A stretch of DNA of 64,000 nt from Flavobacterium notoginsengisoli (GTDB lineage Bacteria; Bacteroidota; Bacteroidia; Flavobacteriales; Flavobacteriaceae): positions 124,001 to 188,000 of the forward strand of contig NZ_JACHLB010000006.1 of assembly GCF_014207905.1 (NCBI RefSeq). The letters are read 5' to 3'. The notes beneath the pieces are model-generated. The model was not told the DNA's origin. It worked only from the letters and a program-made list of their open reading frames with translations, and made no database searches. Made by a program: the position numbers and the translations under genes. How positions within the stretch are numbered: position 1 is the stretch's first letter; every line of letters starts with the position of its first letter. Shown piece after piece: positions 45,432-54,480 of the stretch.

Positions 45432-46301
45432 ATGAATCATAAAGTTAAAACCCTTTTATTTAAAACAATTGCTTTATTGCCAAGTAAAGTAGACGATTTT
45501 TGTTACCATAAGATTCAAAGTTTTTTTGATAAGTCTACATTAGAAGATAGGTTAAAGAGTGTAGAGGCAACATATTTTAGACTTTCTAAAGTGTTGAAAG
45601 AGTTAAATATCGACTTGAAGGACAAAACTGTTTTTGAGTTTGGATCTGGATGGTTCCCAGCTATGCCTTATTTTTTTAAATATAAATTTGATGTAAAAGA
45701 AGTTCTCACTTTTGATATTAATAAGCATTTTAAAAAGGAAACGGTTGTAGAACTGAACGATATTTTTTCTAAGAAGTACGATTGTAATATAGAAATTAAT
45801 TTGGGTAATAATTATAATCTCCCGTATGGCATTGAATATTTTCCTAATTATAATATTGTAGAGAATAATCTTCCAGACGTTGATGTTGTTTTTTCTCGTT
45901 ATGTTCTTTCTCATATGAAGGCAAAGGATGTTGAGATTTTACACAAAAAAATTAAAGAGGAATACAGAAAAGGTACTTACGTTATTCATTTTATTTCACC
46001 AAGTGATTTGAGACAACATGGAGATAGTAGAATATCTGCTCAGGATTTTTTAAAATATAGTGAAGAACAATGGAGTAAGATTAGAACTAAATATGATTAT
46101 CATAATCGTTTAAGATTGCCACAATTTCTAGAGATATTTAAAGAATATAACTATGAAGTTGTTTATTTAGAATATGAAACCTTAGATAAGGCATCAAAGA
46201 GATATGAGCTGTTTAAAAAAATTAAACTCCACCAAGATTATATCAAATATTCAGATGAAGAATTAATGGCTGGAAATATTTTCGTGATATTAAAAGTTTA
46301 A
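45432..46301 (+). CDS. Class I SAM-dependent methyltransferase
   Basis: A 289-residue methyltransferase-like protein. VFEFGSGWFPAMP near residue 67 is the SAM-binding glycine loop, VLTFDINKHF the following acidic strand, and VDVVFSRYVLSHM the motif preceding the catalytic region. The first 60 residues are helical. It is tightly packed between the NodB-like gene and a GT2 gene, so it most likely modifies a sugar or lipid of the same glycan. The methyl acceptor cannot be read from the sequence. Confidence 0.8.
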   Translation: MNHKVKTLLFKTIALLPSKVDDFCYHKIQSFFDKSTLEDRLKSVEATYFRLSKVLKELNIDLKDKTVFEFGSGWFPAMPYFFKYKFDVKEVLTFDINKHFKKETVVELNDIFSKKYDCNIEINLGNNYNLPYGIEYFPNYNIVENNLPDVDVVFSRYVLSHMKAKDVEILHKKIKEEYRKGTYVIHFISPSDLRQHGDSRISAQDFLKYSEEQWSKIRTKYDYHNRLRLPQFLEIFKEYNYEVVYLEYETLDKASKRYELFKKIKLHQDYIKYSDEELMAGNIFVILKV

Positions 46302-46305
46302 ATAG

Positions 46306-47325
46306 ATGATTTTATTACCTCCATTTTCGTTAATTATATGTACATACATGCGACCTGAACCATTGCTAAATTTATTAAAATCGGTTCAGGAGCAAACTTT
46401 ATATCCTGATGAGATTTTAATTGTAGATGGCTCGCCAGACAATAAAACCGAACTTCTATTAAAAATAAACAATATAGAAAAATTAAAATATTTTTGCGTA
46501 GAGGAGAAAGATCGAGGTTTGACAAGACAACGTAATTACGGAATTTCGAAAGTAAATATTGATTCAGAAATTGTATGTTTTCTGGATGATGATGTTGTAT
46601 TGGATAATAAATATTTTGAGAGTTTATTAGATACATATCGAGTTTTTCCAGATGCTCTCGGGGTTGGTGGTTATATAGACAATGAAACAAAATGGGAAAA
46701 AGTAGATGAGAACTACATTCCCTCAATTAAAGAATTTTGCTTCGACGGCTGGAAACGAAAAGACGGAAGCCGATTTGTACTTCGAAAAAAATTAAATTTA
46801 GATAGTGACTGTCCACCAGGGTTTTCTCCAAGATTTTCTCATGGACGAAGCGTAGGCTTTTTGCCTCCAAGTAATAAAACCTATCAGGTCGAACAATTAA
46901 TGGGTGGAGTATCTTCCTTTAAAAAATCTATATTTAAGACATTTTCATTTTCGACTTATTTTGAAGGCTACGGATTGTATGAAGATGCCGATTTTTCGTT
47001 GCGAGTTGCAAAACAAGGAAATTTGTACTTAAATACGGCTGCAAGTTTATCGCATTATCATGCTCCATCGGGAAGACCAAACCACTATAAATACGGTAAA
47101 ATGGTAGTGCGAAACGGTTGGTATGTATGGAGAATAAAAAATCCAAATCCAAAATTTACGGACCGTTTTAAATGGAATGCAATTACTATTTTGCTTACTG
47201 CGATTCGATTTAGCAACGTTCTAACAGAAAGTAATAAGAAAGTCCCATTAACTGAAGCATTGGGAAGAACTGTGGGGTTATGGAGTTTGTTTTTTAATAA
47301 ACCAAAAAATACCCATGAGAAATAA
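46306..47325 (+). CDS. Glycosyltransferase family 2
   Basis: A 339-residue GT-A transferase: SLIICTYMRPEPL, KSVQEQTLYP, IVDGSPDNK, FLDDDVVLDNKYFE near residues 91-104 and YGLYEDADFSLRV near 223, which contains the ED catalytic pair. The long insert between these (about 125-200) is unusual for the family. Its end overlaps the next gene by 11 bp. It is similar in layout to the C-terminal domain at 42253. Confidence 0.9.
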   Translation: MILLPPFSLIICTYMRPEPLLNLLKSVQEQTLYPDEILIVDGSPDNKTELLLKINNIEKLKYFCVEEKDRGLTRQRNYGISKVNIDSEIVCFLDDDVVLDNKYFESLLDTYRVFPDALGVGGYIDNETKWEKVDENYIPSIKEFCFDGWKRKDGSRFVLRKKLNLDSDCPPGFSPRFSHGRSVGFLPPSNKTYQVEQLMGGVSSFKKSIFKTFSFSTYFEGYGLYEDADFSLRVAKQGNLYLNTAASLSHYHAPSGRPNHYKYGKMVVRNGWYVWRIKNPNPKFTDRFKWNAITILLTAIRFSNVLTESNKKVPLTEALGRTVGLWSLFFNKPKNTHEK

Positions 47326-48292
47326 GATATATATTTATGGTTTGTGCGATGTACATTACGATGCGTATTACATTGAAGGTATTAAAAAAGTTTACGGAAA
47401 TTATAGATTTAATACATCCAAATTTCCAGAATTAAGGCAAGGTGCATTTGCATTTATAATAGAAAACGATCAATATTCTAAAAAAATAATTATTGATTCG
47501 ACAGACAAACCAGATATTGAGCTAGAATTACTGGAATGGTGTGATATCTACGGTAAAATAAATTACAATCAGAATTACATACCTTCAGGAAGTCCTGAGA
47601 AGATTATACCAATTGGACCAAGTTTTGGAATTAAAATTTGGAGCCTTTTTGTGACATTTTATTACATGTTATTTAATTTTATAAAATTTAGAAAAGCAAT
47701 TTCTAATAAGAGAGAATTCTTAGCGAATTATTGGAGGCAGTATAAAAGATTTCCTTTAAAAGATTATAAACCTTTAAAGTCTTCAAATAATCAAGTTTTC
47801 TTTATGAATAGTATTTGGAAAGAGGAAAAAAATACCAATAACTATAGAGCATTGTTTATAAAGACATGTAAAAAGTTTAAAGAGATTAATTTTGAAGGAG
47901 GTTTTGCAGCAAGAGCTAACGGAGATAATTTAGGATATGATAGTTTAGTGTATTCACAAATAATACCTTTAAAAATTTATTTAAAGAAAATTAAAAATTC
48001 TATGGTAGTATTTAATACTCCTGCAGTTTTATCTTGCCATGGATGGAAACTTGGAGAGTTTTTAGCATTAGGAAAAGCAATTATTTCAACAGATCATTAT
48101 AATATGATGCCTGAGCCATTAAATAACAATGAACATTTGATCTATGCTAATAATGCTGAGGCGATAAGAGAAGCTATTCAAAAAGTAATGTCTAACGTAC
48201 AGTTTAAAAATAAATTAGAATTACAAGCTAGAGCATATTTTGATGAATATTTAGCACCTCATTCGGTAATCGAAAAATTAACTAGTCTATAA
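47315..48292 (+). CDS. Glycosyltransferase-like protein, GT-B C-terminal half recognisable
   Basis: A 325-residue protein. The first 200 residues are poorly conserved. The last third has the look of a GT-B donor domain: VVFNTPAVLSCHGWKLGEFLALGKAIIS near 228-255, in which CHGWKLGE replaces the common SxxEGFG, then EHLIYANNAEAIREAI. Similar proteins appear in Flavobacterium glycan clusters without a proven role. It overlaps the GT2 gene by 11 bp and abuts the next GT4. Confidence 0.65.
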   Translation: MRNKIYIYGLCDVHYDAYYIEGIKKVYGNYRFNTSKFPELRQGAFAFIIENDQYSKKIIIDSTDKPDIELELLEWCDIYGKINYNQNYIPSGSPEKIIPIGPSFGIKIWSLFVTFYYMLFNFIKFRKAISNKREFLANYWRQYKRFPLKDYKPLKSSNNQVFFMNSIWKEEKNTNNYRALFIKTCKKFKEINFEGGFAARANGDNLGYDSLVYSQIIPLKIYLKKIKNSMVVFNTPAVLSCHGWKLGEFLALGKAIISTDHYNMMPEPLNNNEHLIYANNAEAIREAIQKVMSNVQFKNKLELQARAYFDEYLAPHSVIEKLTSL

Positions 48293-49411
48293 ATGAAATT
48301 TGCAGTAATTACACATGTTAATCATATTCTGCAAGCTAATGATTATTTTGGCTATGCTCCTTATGTTAACGAAATGAATATTTGGTTCAAATATGTTGAT
48401 GAAGTAATTATTGTTGCGCCCATAAAAAACGGTGTTCCTACTGCTATAGAAAGTGCATATAAGCATGAGAAAATAGATTTTAGAAAAGTGCCAGATTTTA
48501 GCTTTACTAGTTTTAGCCGCATATTTAGTTCGATCTTCAAGTTACCAATCATTTTTTGGAAGGTATATTTCGCAATGAAAAATGCAGATCATATTCATTT
48601 AAGATGTCCTGGAAATATGGGGTTAGTAGGCTGTTTTGTTCAGGTTTTGTTTCCTAATAAAACTAAAACTGCAAAATACGCTGGTAACTGGGATTCTCAA
48701 AGTAAGCAACCATTTACATACAATATTCAAAAATGGATTTTAAACAACACTTTTTTAACTCGAAATATGGAGGTGCTAGTTTATGGGAATTGGAAAAATC
48801 AAACTAAAAATATAAAACCATTTTTTACCGCAACTTATTCAGAGTCAGAGAAAGAGATTATTGTAAAAGAAAGTTTAAATTCAGAGATTAATTTTGTTTT
48901 TGTGGGAAGTTTAGTTTCAGGCAAAAATCCGTTATACGCAATAAAATTAGTTGAGAAATTAGCGCGAAACGGCAAGTCGGTAATCTTAAATTTATACGGG
49001 GAAGGTGCTGAAAAAGAAAGTTTAAAGAATTATATTCAAGAAAATAATCTTCAAAATTTTGTTATTCTTCATGGAAATAAAAATAAAGAAGTTATCAAGA
49101 AGGCATATCAGCAAAGCCATTTTGTAATACTCCCATCTAAAAGTGAAGGCTGGCCAAAAGCTATTGCAGAAGCAATGTTTTGGGGATGTGTTCCAATAGC
49201 AACAAAAATTTCTTGTGTTCCTTTTATGCTTGATTTTGGAAATAGAGGTATTTTATTAGAAATGGACTTAAATCGAGATATAGATGAAATTGAATCTATT
49301 ATTTTCCATGAAAATAATTTAAAAAACAAAAGCATACTTGCGCAGAGTTGGTCTCAAAATTATACTTTAGAACTTTTTGAAACAGAAATAAAAAAACTTT
49401 TATTGAAATGA
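48293..49411 (+). CDS. Glycosyltransferase family 4
   Basis: A 372-residue GT-B transferase. FVGSLVSGKNPLYA near residue 204 marks the donor domain, and the E-x7-E motif lies in SEGWPKAIAEAMFWG near 283. The N-terminal domain contains ADHIHLRCPGNMG. It starts one base after the previous stop and overlaps the next GT4 gene by 4 bp (ATGA at 49408). Confidence 0.88.
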   Translation: MKFAVITHVNHILQANDYFGYAPYVNEMNIWFKYVDEVIIVAPIKNGVPTAIESAYKHEKIDFRKVPDFSFTSFSRIFSSIFKLPIIFWKVYFAMKNADHIHLRCPGNMGLVGCFVQVLFPNKTKTAKYAGNWDSQSKQPFTYNIQKWILNNTFLTRNMEVLVYGNWKNQTKNIKPFFTATYSESEKEIIVKESLNSEINFVFVGSLVSGKNPLYAIKLVEKLARNGKSVILNLYGEGAEKESLKNYIQENNLQNFVILHGNKNKEVIKKAYQQSHFVILPSKSEGWPKAIAEAMFWGCVPIATKISCVPFMLDFGNRGILLEMDLNRDIDEIESIIFHENNLKNKSILAQSWSQNYTLELFETEIKKLLLK

Positions 49412-50496
49412 GAATTGTTCAAATCATAGATTCGTTAGAAACAGGAGGAGCAGAAAGAATGGCTGTAAATTACGCCAATTCACTTTCGAATCAGATTGAG
49501 TTTTCAGGTTTAATTGTAACCAGAAAAGAAGGTTTACTGCGAAATTATGTTTCTAAAAATGTCTTTTATTTATTTTTAGAAAAAAAGTCAAGTTTCGATT
49601 TAAAAGCTGTTTTTAAATTGAAAAACTATATAAAAAGTAATAATGTTGATATAATGCATGCCCATAGCTCTTCCTTTTTCATTGCTGTTTTGGTAAAAAT
49701 TATGATGCCTAAAATCAAAATTGTATGGCATGATCATTATGGAATTTCTCAAAATTTAGAAGCAAGAAAAAATTTCATTCTCAAAATAAGTTCCTTTTTC
49801 TTCTCGGGAATTATTTCTGTTAATAAATCACTTCAGAATTGGGCTCAAAATTATCTGAAATGCTCAGGGATAATTTATCTTCCTAATTTTATCCAACAAT
49901 CAGATAAAGCTGTAAAATCGTTAGAATTACAAGGTTCGGATGGAAAAAGAATTATTTGTGTAGCTAATTTACGCCCTCAAAAAAATCACGAATTATTAAT
50001 TCATGGCGCTTTTCAAATTCAGAAAAAATTTCCGGACTGGACTTTTCATTTGGTTGGAAAAGATTTTAATGACTCTTACAGCGAAAAACTAAAGCATAAA
50101 GTAGAAGAACTGAAACTGTCTAATACTGTTTTTTTTTATGGACCATTAGACAACACTCAAGGTTTACTTGAAAATTCTGAAATTGGAGTTTTAACATCTC
50201 TTTCTGAAGGACTTCCATTAGCTCTTCTCGAATATGGTTTTTCTGGTTTAGCTGTTGTGGCAACAAATGTGGGACAGATTCCAAATATCCTTTCTTCAGA
50301 AAAGGAGGGTTTTTTAATTGAATCTAATAATCTAGATCAATTGGTAAATTCAATTGAAAAATTAATTGAAGATGAAGATTTGCGAAAACAAATGGGAATA
50401 AATTTTAAATTTTTTGTAGAACAACATTTTAGCGAAAAATCAATTTTAAAGGACTATTTAAAGTGGTTAGAATCTTTGACTACTTTTGCAAAGTAA
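49408..50496 (+). CDS. Glycosyltransferase family 4
   Basis: A 362-residue GT-B transferase with the classic N-terminal IIDSLETGGAERMAVNYA, MHAHSSSF and WHDHYG, then ICVANLRPQKNHE near 190 and the E-x7-E motif in SEGLPLALLEYG near 262. The GGAERM loop is typical of enzymes such as WcaL- or Pel-type GT4. It ends the long GT run and is followed by a polymerase-type membrane protein. Confidence 0.92.
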   Translation: MRIVQIIDSLETGGAERMAVNYANSLSNQIEFSGLIVTRKEGLLRNYVSKNVFYLFLEKKSSFDLKAVFKLKNYIKSNNVDIMHAHSSSFFIAVLVKIMMPKIKIVWHDHYGISQNLEARKNFILKISSFFFSGIISVNKSLQNWAQNYLKCSGIIYLPNFIQQSDKAVKSLELQGSDGKRIICVANLRPQKNHELLIHGAFQIQKKFPDWTFHLVGKDFNDSYSEKLKHKVEELKLSNTVFFYGPLDNTQGLLENSEIGVLTSLSEGLPLALLEYGFSGLAVVATNVGQIPNILSSEKEGFLIESNNLDQLVNSIEKLIEDEDLRKQMGINFKFFVEQHFSEKSILKDYLKWLESLTTFAK

Positions 50497-50566
50497 ATAA
50501 AACGTATTAATAAAAAGCACAAAATTTAGCTACTTAACTTTAATCATTATTCATGCATTAATAGCA

Positions 50567-51859
50567 TTGGCTGTTTTTGTAGTACCGTTTTTATCAAAAA
50601 TATACAGTGCATTAATTCTTATAGTTGGTTTTATTGTAGTTTACCAGACAAGAAATAGAAATAATGAAGTTTTATTAGTTGCAGCATATCTGGTTGGAGC
50701 TGAGGTTTTTTTGAGAATGACTGGAGGGAATTTTAATAATGAATATGTCAAATTCGCCGTGACTTTCTTTATGTTGATGGGAATGTTCTATAGCAATTTC
50801 TCTAGTATAGGATTAATTTATTGTTTTTTTCTAGTTTTATTAGTTCCAGGTATTTTAATGACTACTGCCGTCGCAGACCCTTCTGTAGACATCAAAAAAG
50901 CATTGTTTTTTAATTTATCAGGACCGGTATGTCTAGCAATTGCGTCCATATATACGATTAAAAGGAATGTTTTATTTTCTGATTTTCAGAATCTAATAGT
51001 TGCGATGGGTATGCCTGTCATTACAACCACAGTATATTTATTTTTATATAACCCTAGTGTAAAAGATGTAGTCACAGGAACACAGTCAAATTTTGAGACT
51101 TCTGGAGGATTTGGTCCAAATCAAGTTTCAACTATTTTAGGTTTAGGAATGTTTGTGTTTTTTAGTCAGTTGATATTATTTTCAAAATCAAAAATATTGA
51201 TGATTTTGAATGCTAGTTTGCTAATTTTTATAACATATAGAGGATTAGTAACTTTTTCAAGAGGAGGAGTTATTACAGGTGTAGTGATGATCTGTTGTCT
51301 GTTGTTTTTTTTATATCGAAGTTCAAATGCAAAAGGAAGGAGTAAATTTATTACGGTATTTGCGGTAACTGCTTTAATGGGAGTTGGTGTTTGGACATAT
51401 TCTTATTTTCAAACTTCTGGATTAATTGAGAAAAGATATGCTAATAAAGATGCATTAGGAAGAGAAAAAAAAGACCGGTTAGGAGGTAGGGAAGAAATTA
51501 TGGATGCAGAAATAAAAATATTTCTTAATGATCCAGTTTTAGGTGTGGGAGTTGGATTAAGTAAATTCAAACGATTAGAGTTAATGAAAGAAGAAGCAGC
51601 ATCGCATAATGAAATTACAAGAATGCTTTCTGAACATGGTGTGTTTGGAATTTTTGCTCTGTTGATTTTATTTATAACACCTTTTATACTTTATATCAAT
51701 AATAGGCAGCACTTGTATTTTCTGTCTTGTTTTGTCTTTTGGTTATTAACCATAAATCACGCAGCAATGCGAACTGCAGCTCCAGCTTTTGTATATGCGT
51801 TATGTCTACTTTCTGTCAAAATTAAGATTCCAGAAAAAACGGAGATAACTAATGGCTAA
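50567..51859 (+). CDS. O-antigen ligase/polymerase-type membrane protein (WaaL/Wzy)
   Basis: A polytopic protein of at least 430 residues with about 10-12 helices and the Wzy_C/WaaL feature: a periplasmic loop with GGREEIMDAEIKIFLNDPVLGVGVG near 315, then SHNEITRMLSEHG containing the conserved His. It could ligate or polymerise undecaprenyl-linked glycan. The first in-frame start is TTG at 50567, but the frame is open back to 50501 and codes for the first half of a transmembrane helix (FSYLTLIIIHALIAL), so the true start is probably upstream at a non-standard codon. Confidence 0.8.
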   Translation: MAVFVVPFLSKIYSALILIVGFIVVYQTRNRNNEVLLVAAYLVGAEVFLRMTGGNFNNEYVKFAVTFFMLMGMFYSNFSSIGLIYCFFLVLLVPGILMTTAVADPSVDIKKALFFNLSGPVCLAIASIYTIKRNVLFSDFQNLIVAMGMPVITTTVYLFLYNPSVKDVVTGTQSNFETSGGFGPNQVSTILGLGMFVFFSQLILFSKSKILMILNASLLIFITYRGLVTFSRGGVITGVVMICCLLFFLYRSSNAKGRSKFITVFAVTALMGVGVWTYSYFQTSGLIEKRYANKDALGREKKDRLGGREEIMDAEIKIFLNDPVLGVGVGLSKFKRLELMKEEAASHNEITRMLSEHGVFGIFALLILFITPFILYINNRQHLYFLSCFVFWLLTINHAAMRTAAPAFVYALCLLSVKIKIPEKTEITNG

Positions 51860-51874
51860 ATTCTTTTTTTACAA

Positions 51875-51882
51875 TACATTTG
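51875..51882 (+). promoter_or_regulatory. Promoter -7 element upstream of the WcaJ-like gene
   Basis: TACATTTG at 51875-51882 is an exact TAnnTTTG match, 35 bp before the ATG at 51918. No convincing TTTG -33 box is present at the usual distance, so activity is uncertain. Confidence 0.5.
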
Positions 51883-51917
51883 TCTCAGCCCAATCGATTC
51901 TAAAAATAAAATAGTAA

Positions 51918-53309
51918 ATGCCTACAAGAAGCAAAATGCATTTTGAAATTTCAGAAAGAAAAGTTCTTCTTTATCTTTTTGATGCACTATTTGTTTTCGT
52001 TGCTCTTTATTCTCTTAGCGTTTTATTCGACTATCATTATTATGTTTTGGAAGATGGCAAGTACTTAAAATCTTTTTTGTTAGTTGGCTATATTTATATT
52101 TTTGGGAATATTTTCGAAATCTATAATCTGCAGACAGCAAGTAGTCAGTTTCAGATTTTACGTGGTGTTGTTTTAACTTCCGTAACTTCAATAACAGTAT
52201 ATTTACTTACTCCGATTTTATCTCCAGAACTTCCTAAACAGCGATTAATTATCGTTATTTTCTATTTTGCCATTTTAAGCTCACTATTAATATGGCGATT
52301 TTTTTATGTGTATTTTCTAGCTTCTTATCGTTTTGTTCAAAATGTAGTTTTAATTTGCGATCAGAGCGAGGTGGAAGAATTAGTTTTAGGACTTGAAAGC
52401 GTTGATCCACATTATAAAATCATTGGTTTTGTAAATTCTGATTCGTTAAATGAAAATTTAGATTTTCATTATGTGAAAGAAATAAAAAAGGAAGATTTAG
52501 AGCTTTTTGTTACCAAACACAATGTTTCGGAAATAGTTATCGCATCGCAAAAAACAGACGGAATCACGACAGATTTATACCAGCAATTACTTCATTTATT
52601 AGAGAATGGAAATATAATTCGGGAATATACGCAAGTCTATGAAAGTAAAACGCAGCGAATTCCAGTGCAATATATCGGAAGAGATTTTTATCGATTTTTT
52701 CCATTTAGCCGAAGTAACAATAACAAACTATATTTGCTATTGATTAGAGTAATGGAGCTTTTCTTTTCTCTATTTGGGTTAATGATTTGTTTAGCTCTTA
52801 TTCCAATAATTGTAGTTGCAAATTACTTCGCAAACAAAGGAAGTCTTTTTTATACCCAAGAAAGAATAGGTAAAAATGGTGTTGTTTTCGAGATTTATAA
52901 ATTTAGAACCATGACGGCAAATTCTGAAACGGATGGTGCCGTTTTTGCAATGTATAATGATAAAAGAGTTACTCCTTTTGGTAAATTTATGCGAAAGTCA
53001 AGAATCGATGAGCTTCCGCAGTTTATTAATGTCCTAAAAGGAGATATGGCCGTAATTGGACCAAGACCTGAGCGACCTTTTTTTGTTGAAGAAATTGCAA
53101 GTGTAATGCCTCTTTATGAAACACGTCACGTAATTAAACCAGGACTTACAGGTTGGGCTCAGGTAAATTATTCTTACGGAGAATCAATAGAAGAAAGCTT
53201 AATAAAACTTCAGTATGACTTGTATTACATCAAACACAGAAGTGTATTTCTCGATTTGAGTATTACTTTAAAAACGATTACAACAGTTTTGTTTTATCGA
53301 GGCCAATAA
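51918..53309 (+). CDS. Undecaprenyl-phosphate hexose phosphotransferase (WcaJ/WbaP-like)
   Basis: An initiating enzyme that moves sugar-1-phosphate from a nucleotide sugar onto undecaprenyl phosphate. The 463-residue protein has four N-terminal helices, a CoA-binding-like middle domain (VVLICDQSEVEEL), a further helix near 275-300, then the catalytic core: YTQERIGKNGVVFEIYKFRTM, KFMRKSRIDELPQFINVL, GPRPERP and KPGLTGWAQVNY. All are standard for this monotopic family. It is a different class from the transferase at 10367. Its stop abuts a convergent gene without any gap. Confidence 0.95.
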   Translation: MPTRSKMHFEISERKVLLYLFDALFVFVALYSLSVLFDYHYYVLEDGKYLKSFLLVGYIYIFGNIFEIYNLQTASSQFQILRGVVLTSVTSITVYLLTPILSPELPKQRLIIVIFYFAILSSLLIWRFFYVYFLASYRFVQNVVLICDQSEVEELVLGLESVDPHYKIIGFVNSDSLNENLDFHYVKEIKKEDLELFVTKHNVSEIVIASQKTDGITTDLYQQLLHLLENGNIIREYTQVYESKTQRIPVQYIGRDFYRFFPFSRSNNNKLYLLLIRVMELFFSLFGLMICLALIPIIVVANYFANKGSLFYTQERIGKNGVVFEIYKFRTMTANSETDGAVFAMYNDKRVTPFGKFMRKSRIDELPQFINVLKGDMAVIGPRPERPFFVEEIASVMPLYETRHVIKPGLTGWAQVNYSYGESIEESLIKLQYDLYYIKHRSVFLDLSITLKTITTVLFYRGQ

Positions 53310-54446
53310 TTAAATGATAATAGGAATTGGTTTTTTATTTCTAATTGCTGTTCTAACTAAAACTACGCCGCTTGTGACAATTAATGGCAACGTGATAAAA
53401 AAGTGCGCTTTATTAATTAAAAACAAAAAGTAGATCACTAAAAGAACAAAGTTAATTAGTGAAAATCTATAAGTCCATAATTTGTTTTTGAAAGCAGAAA
53501 ACAGAACTAAAACTAATAATAATGGACTGAAAAGTAAAACATTATAATTCATCGCCAGTTCTTGGTGAAAAGAATAAAATCCCATAATGACGAAAAATAT
53601 TCCGATTAAAGATAAAATCAAAAAATAAATTTTGTCGACTCCTTTGCTTCTTGCGAAAATTACAAAAAGCAAGATGAATAAATAAGTATAAATGTTATTC
53701 CACCAAGAGGTTGGATTTTCTTTGGTAAATTCTAATAAAGTTTTGCTTTTGCTAACCAATGGCTTATTTTGAAAAGTTGTTTTTTCTAAGCTATTTTTCA
53801 ATTCAAACGGGAGAAAAATTCTAGTTCCCATTTGATCAACTTTTGTTCCGAAAATAATACTTGTCCCCAATTGATCGTAAAAATGACCATTAAAATAAGG
53901 AAACAAAATAGAGCGATAAGTTTTGTCTGTATCTTCTTTTTTAGCGATTACAGTTTGTCCTAGCGATTTATTGATTACGTCGACAACCATCGAAGTACAG
54001 TTTTTATCAATAAATTTATAAGTATAATAACGTTCTTCAGAAGCTAAAACTGCGTTTAATTCATCAAAAAGTTTTTGCTTCAAATCTTGCGGAATTAATA
54101 ATTCTTGCTCAAAAATACTTCTTTTCTCATACGTATATTCGTTGTAAAAATCTGCATAAGAATGTACAGTTGCAAAATATTGTAGATCTCCTTTTGCGAA
54201 TTTTAGAACAAAATTTGGTGTTCTAAAATCGAAAGTTCCATAATTGTACACAACGTCAAAATTGTTGCCAGGGTCAGAGACTCTAAGTCCAGTATGTCCA
54301 AAATAAGAATAAGTTTCATTTCCAAGGCCACAAGTTAAAACGCTTATTTTAGCATCTTTTGTTAATGGCAAACTTTGGCTAAAACCAATAAAACTGAATA
54401 ATAAAAATAGAATTGAAAGTGTTTTTTTGAACATGACAGTTTTCAT
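53310..54446 (-). CDS. Lnb/DUF4105-family protein (putative lipoprotein N-acyltransferase)
   Basis: A 378-residue protein with a signal peptide (to about residue 23), a periplasmic domain carrying the DUF4105 hallmarks LTCGLGNETYSYFGHTGLRV and FIDKNCTSM with the candidate catalytic Cys, and a C-terminal region of about five membrane helices from 250 on. The family is now linked to N-acylation of lipoproteins in Bacteroides. It lies 34 bp after the PorV/PorQ-like gene and is probably co-transcribed with it. A second ATG four codons in (54434) is also possible. Confidence 0.8.
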   Translation of the reverse strand: MKTVMFKKTLSILFLLFSFIGFSQSLPLTKDAKISVLTCGLGNETYSYFGHTGLRVSDPGNNFDVVYNYGTFDFRTPNFVLKFAKGDLQYFATVHSYADFYNEYTYEKRSIFEQELLIPQDLKQKLFDELNAVLASEERYYTYKFIDKNCTSMVVDVINKSLGQTVIAKKEDTDKTYRSILFPYFNGHFYDQLGTSIIFGTKVDQMGTRIFLPFELKNSLEKTTFQNKPLVSKSKTLLEFTKENPTSWWNNIYTYLFILLFVIFARSKGVDKIYFLILSLIGIFFVIMGFYSFHQELAMNYNVLLFSPLLLVLVLFSAFKNKLWTYRFSLINFVLLVIYFLFLINKAHFFITLPLIVTSGVVLVRTAIRNKKPIPIII

Positions 54447-54480
54447 GATTTAATTTTTTTTAATTTATGATTTAGATAAA

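Noticed and set aside
46334..46726. A 130-codon antisense frame inside the GT2 gene
   Set aside because: It mirrors a strongly supported GT2 reading frame, has no recognisable motif, and fits a random open frame in AT-rich coding DNA.
1..53309. Invertible promoters or insertion sequences in the glycan locus
   Set aside because: I looked for inverted repeats flanking promoters and for transposase or recombinase genes and saw none; the inverted repeats found are terminator-like.
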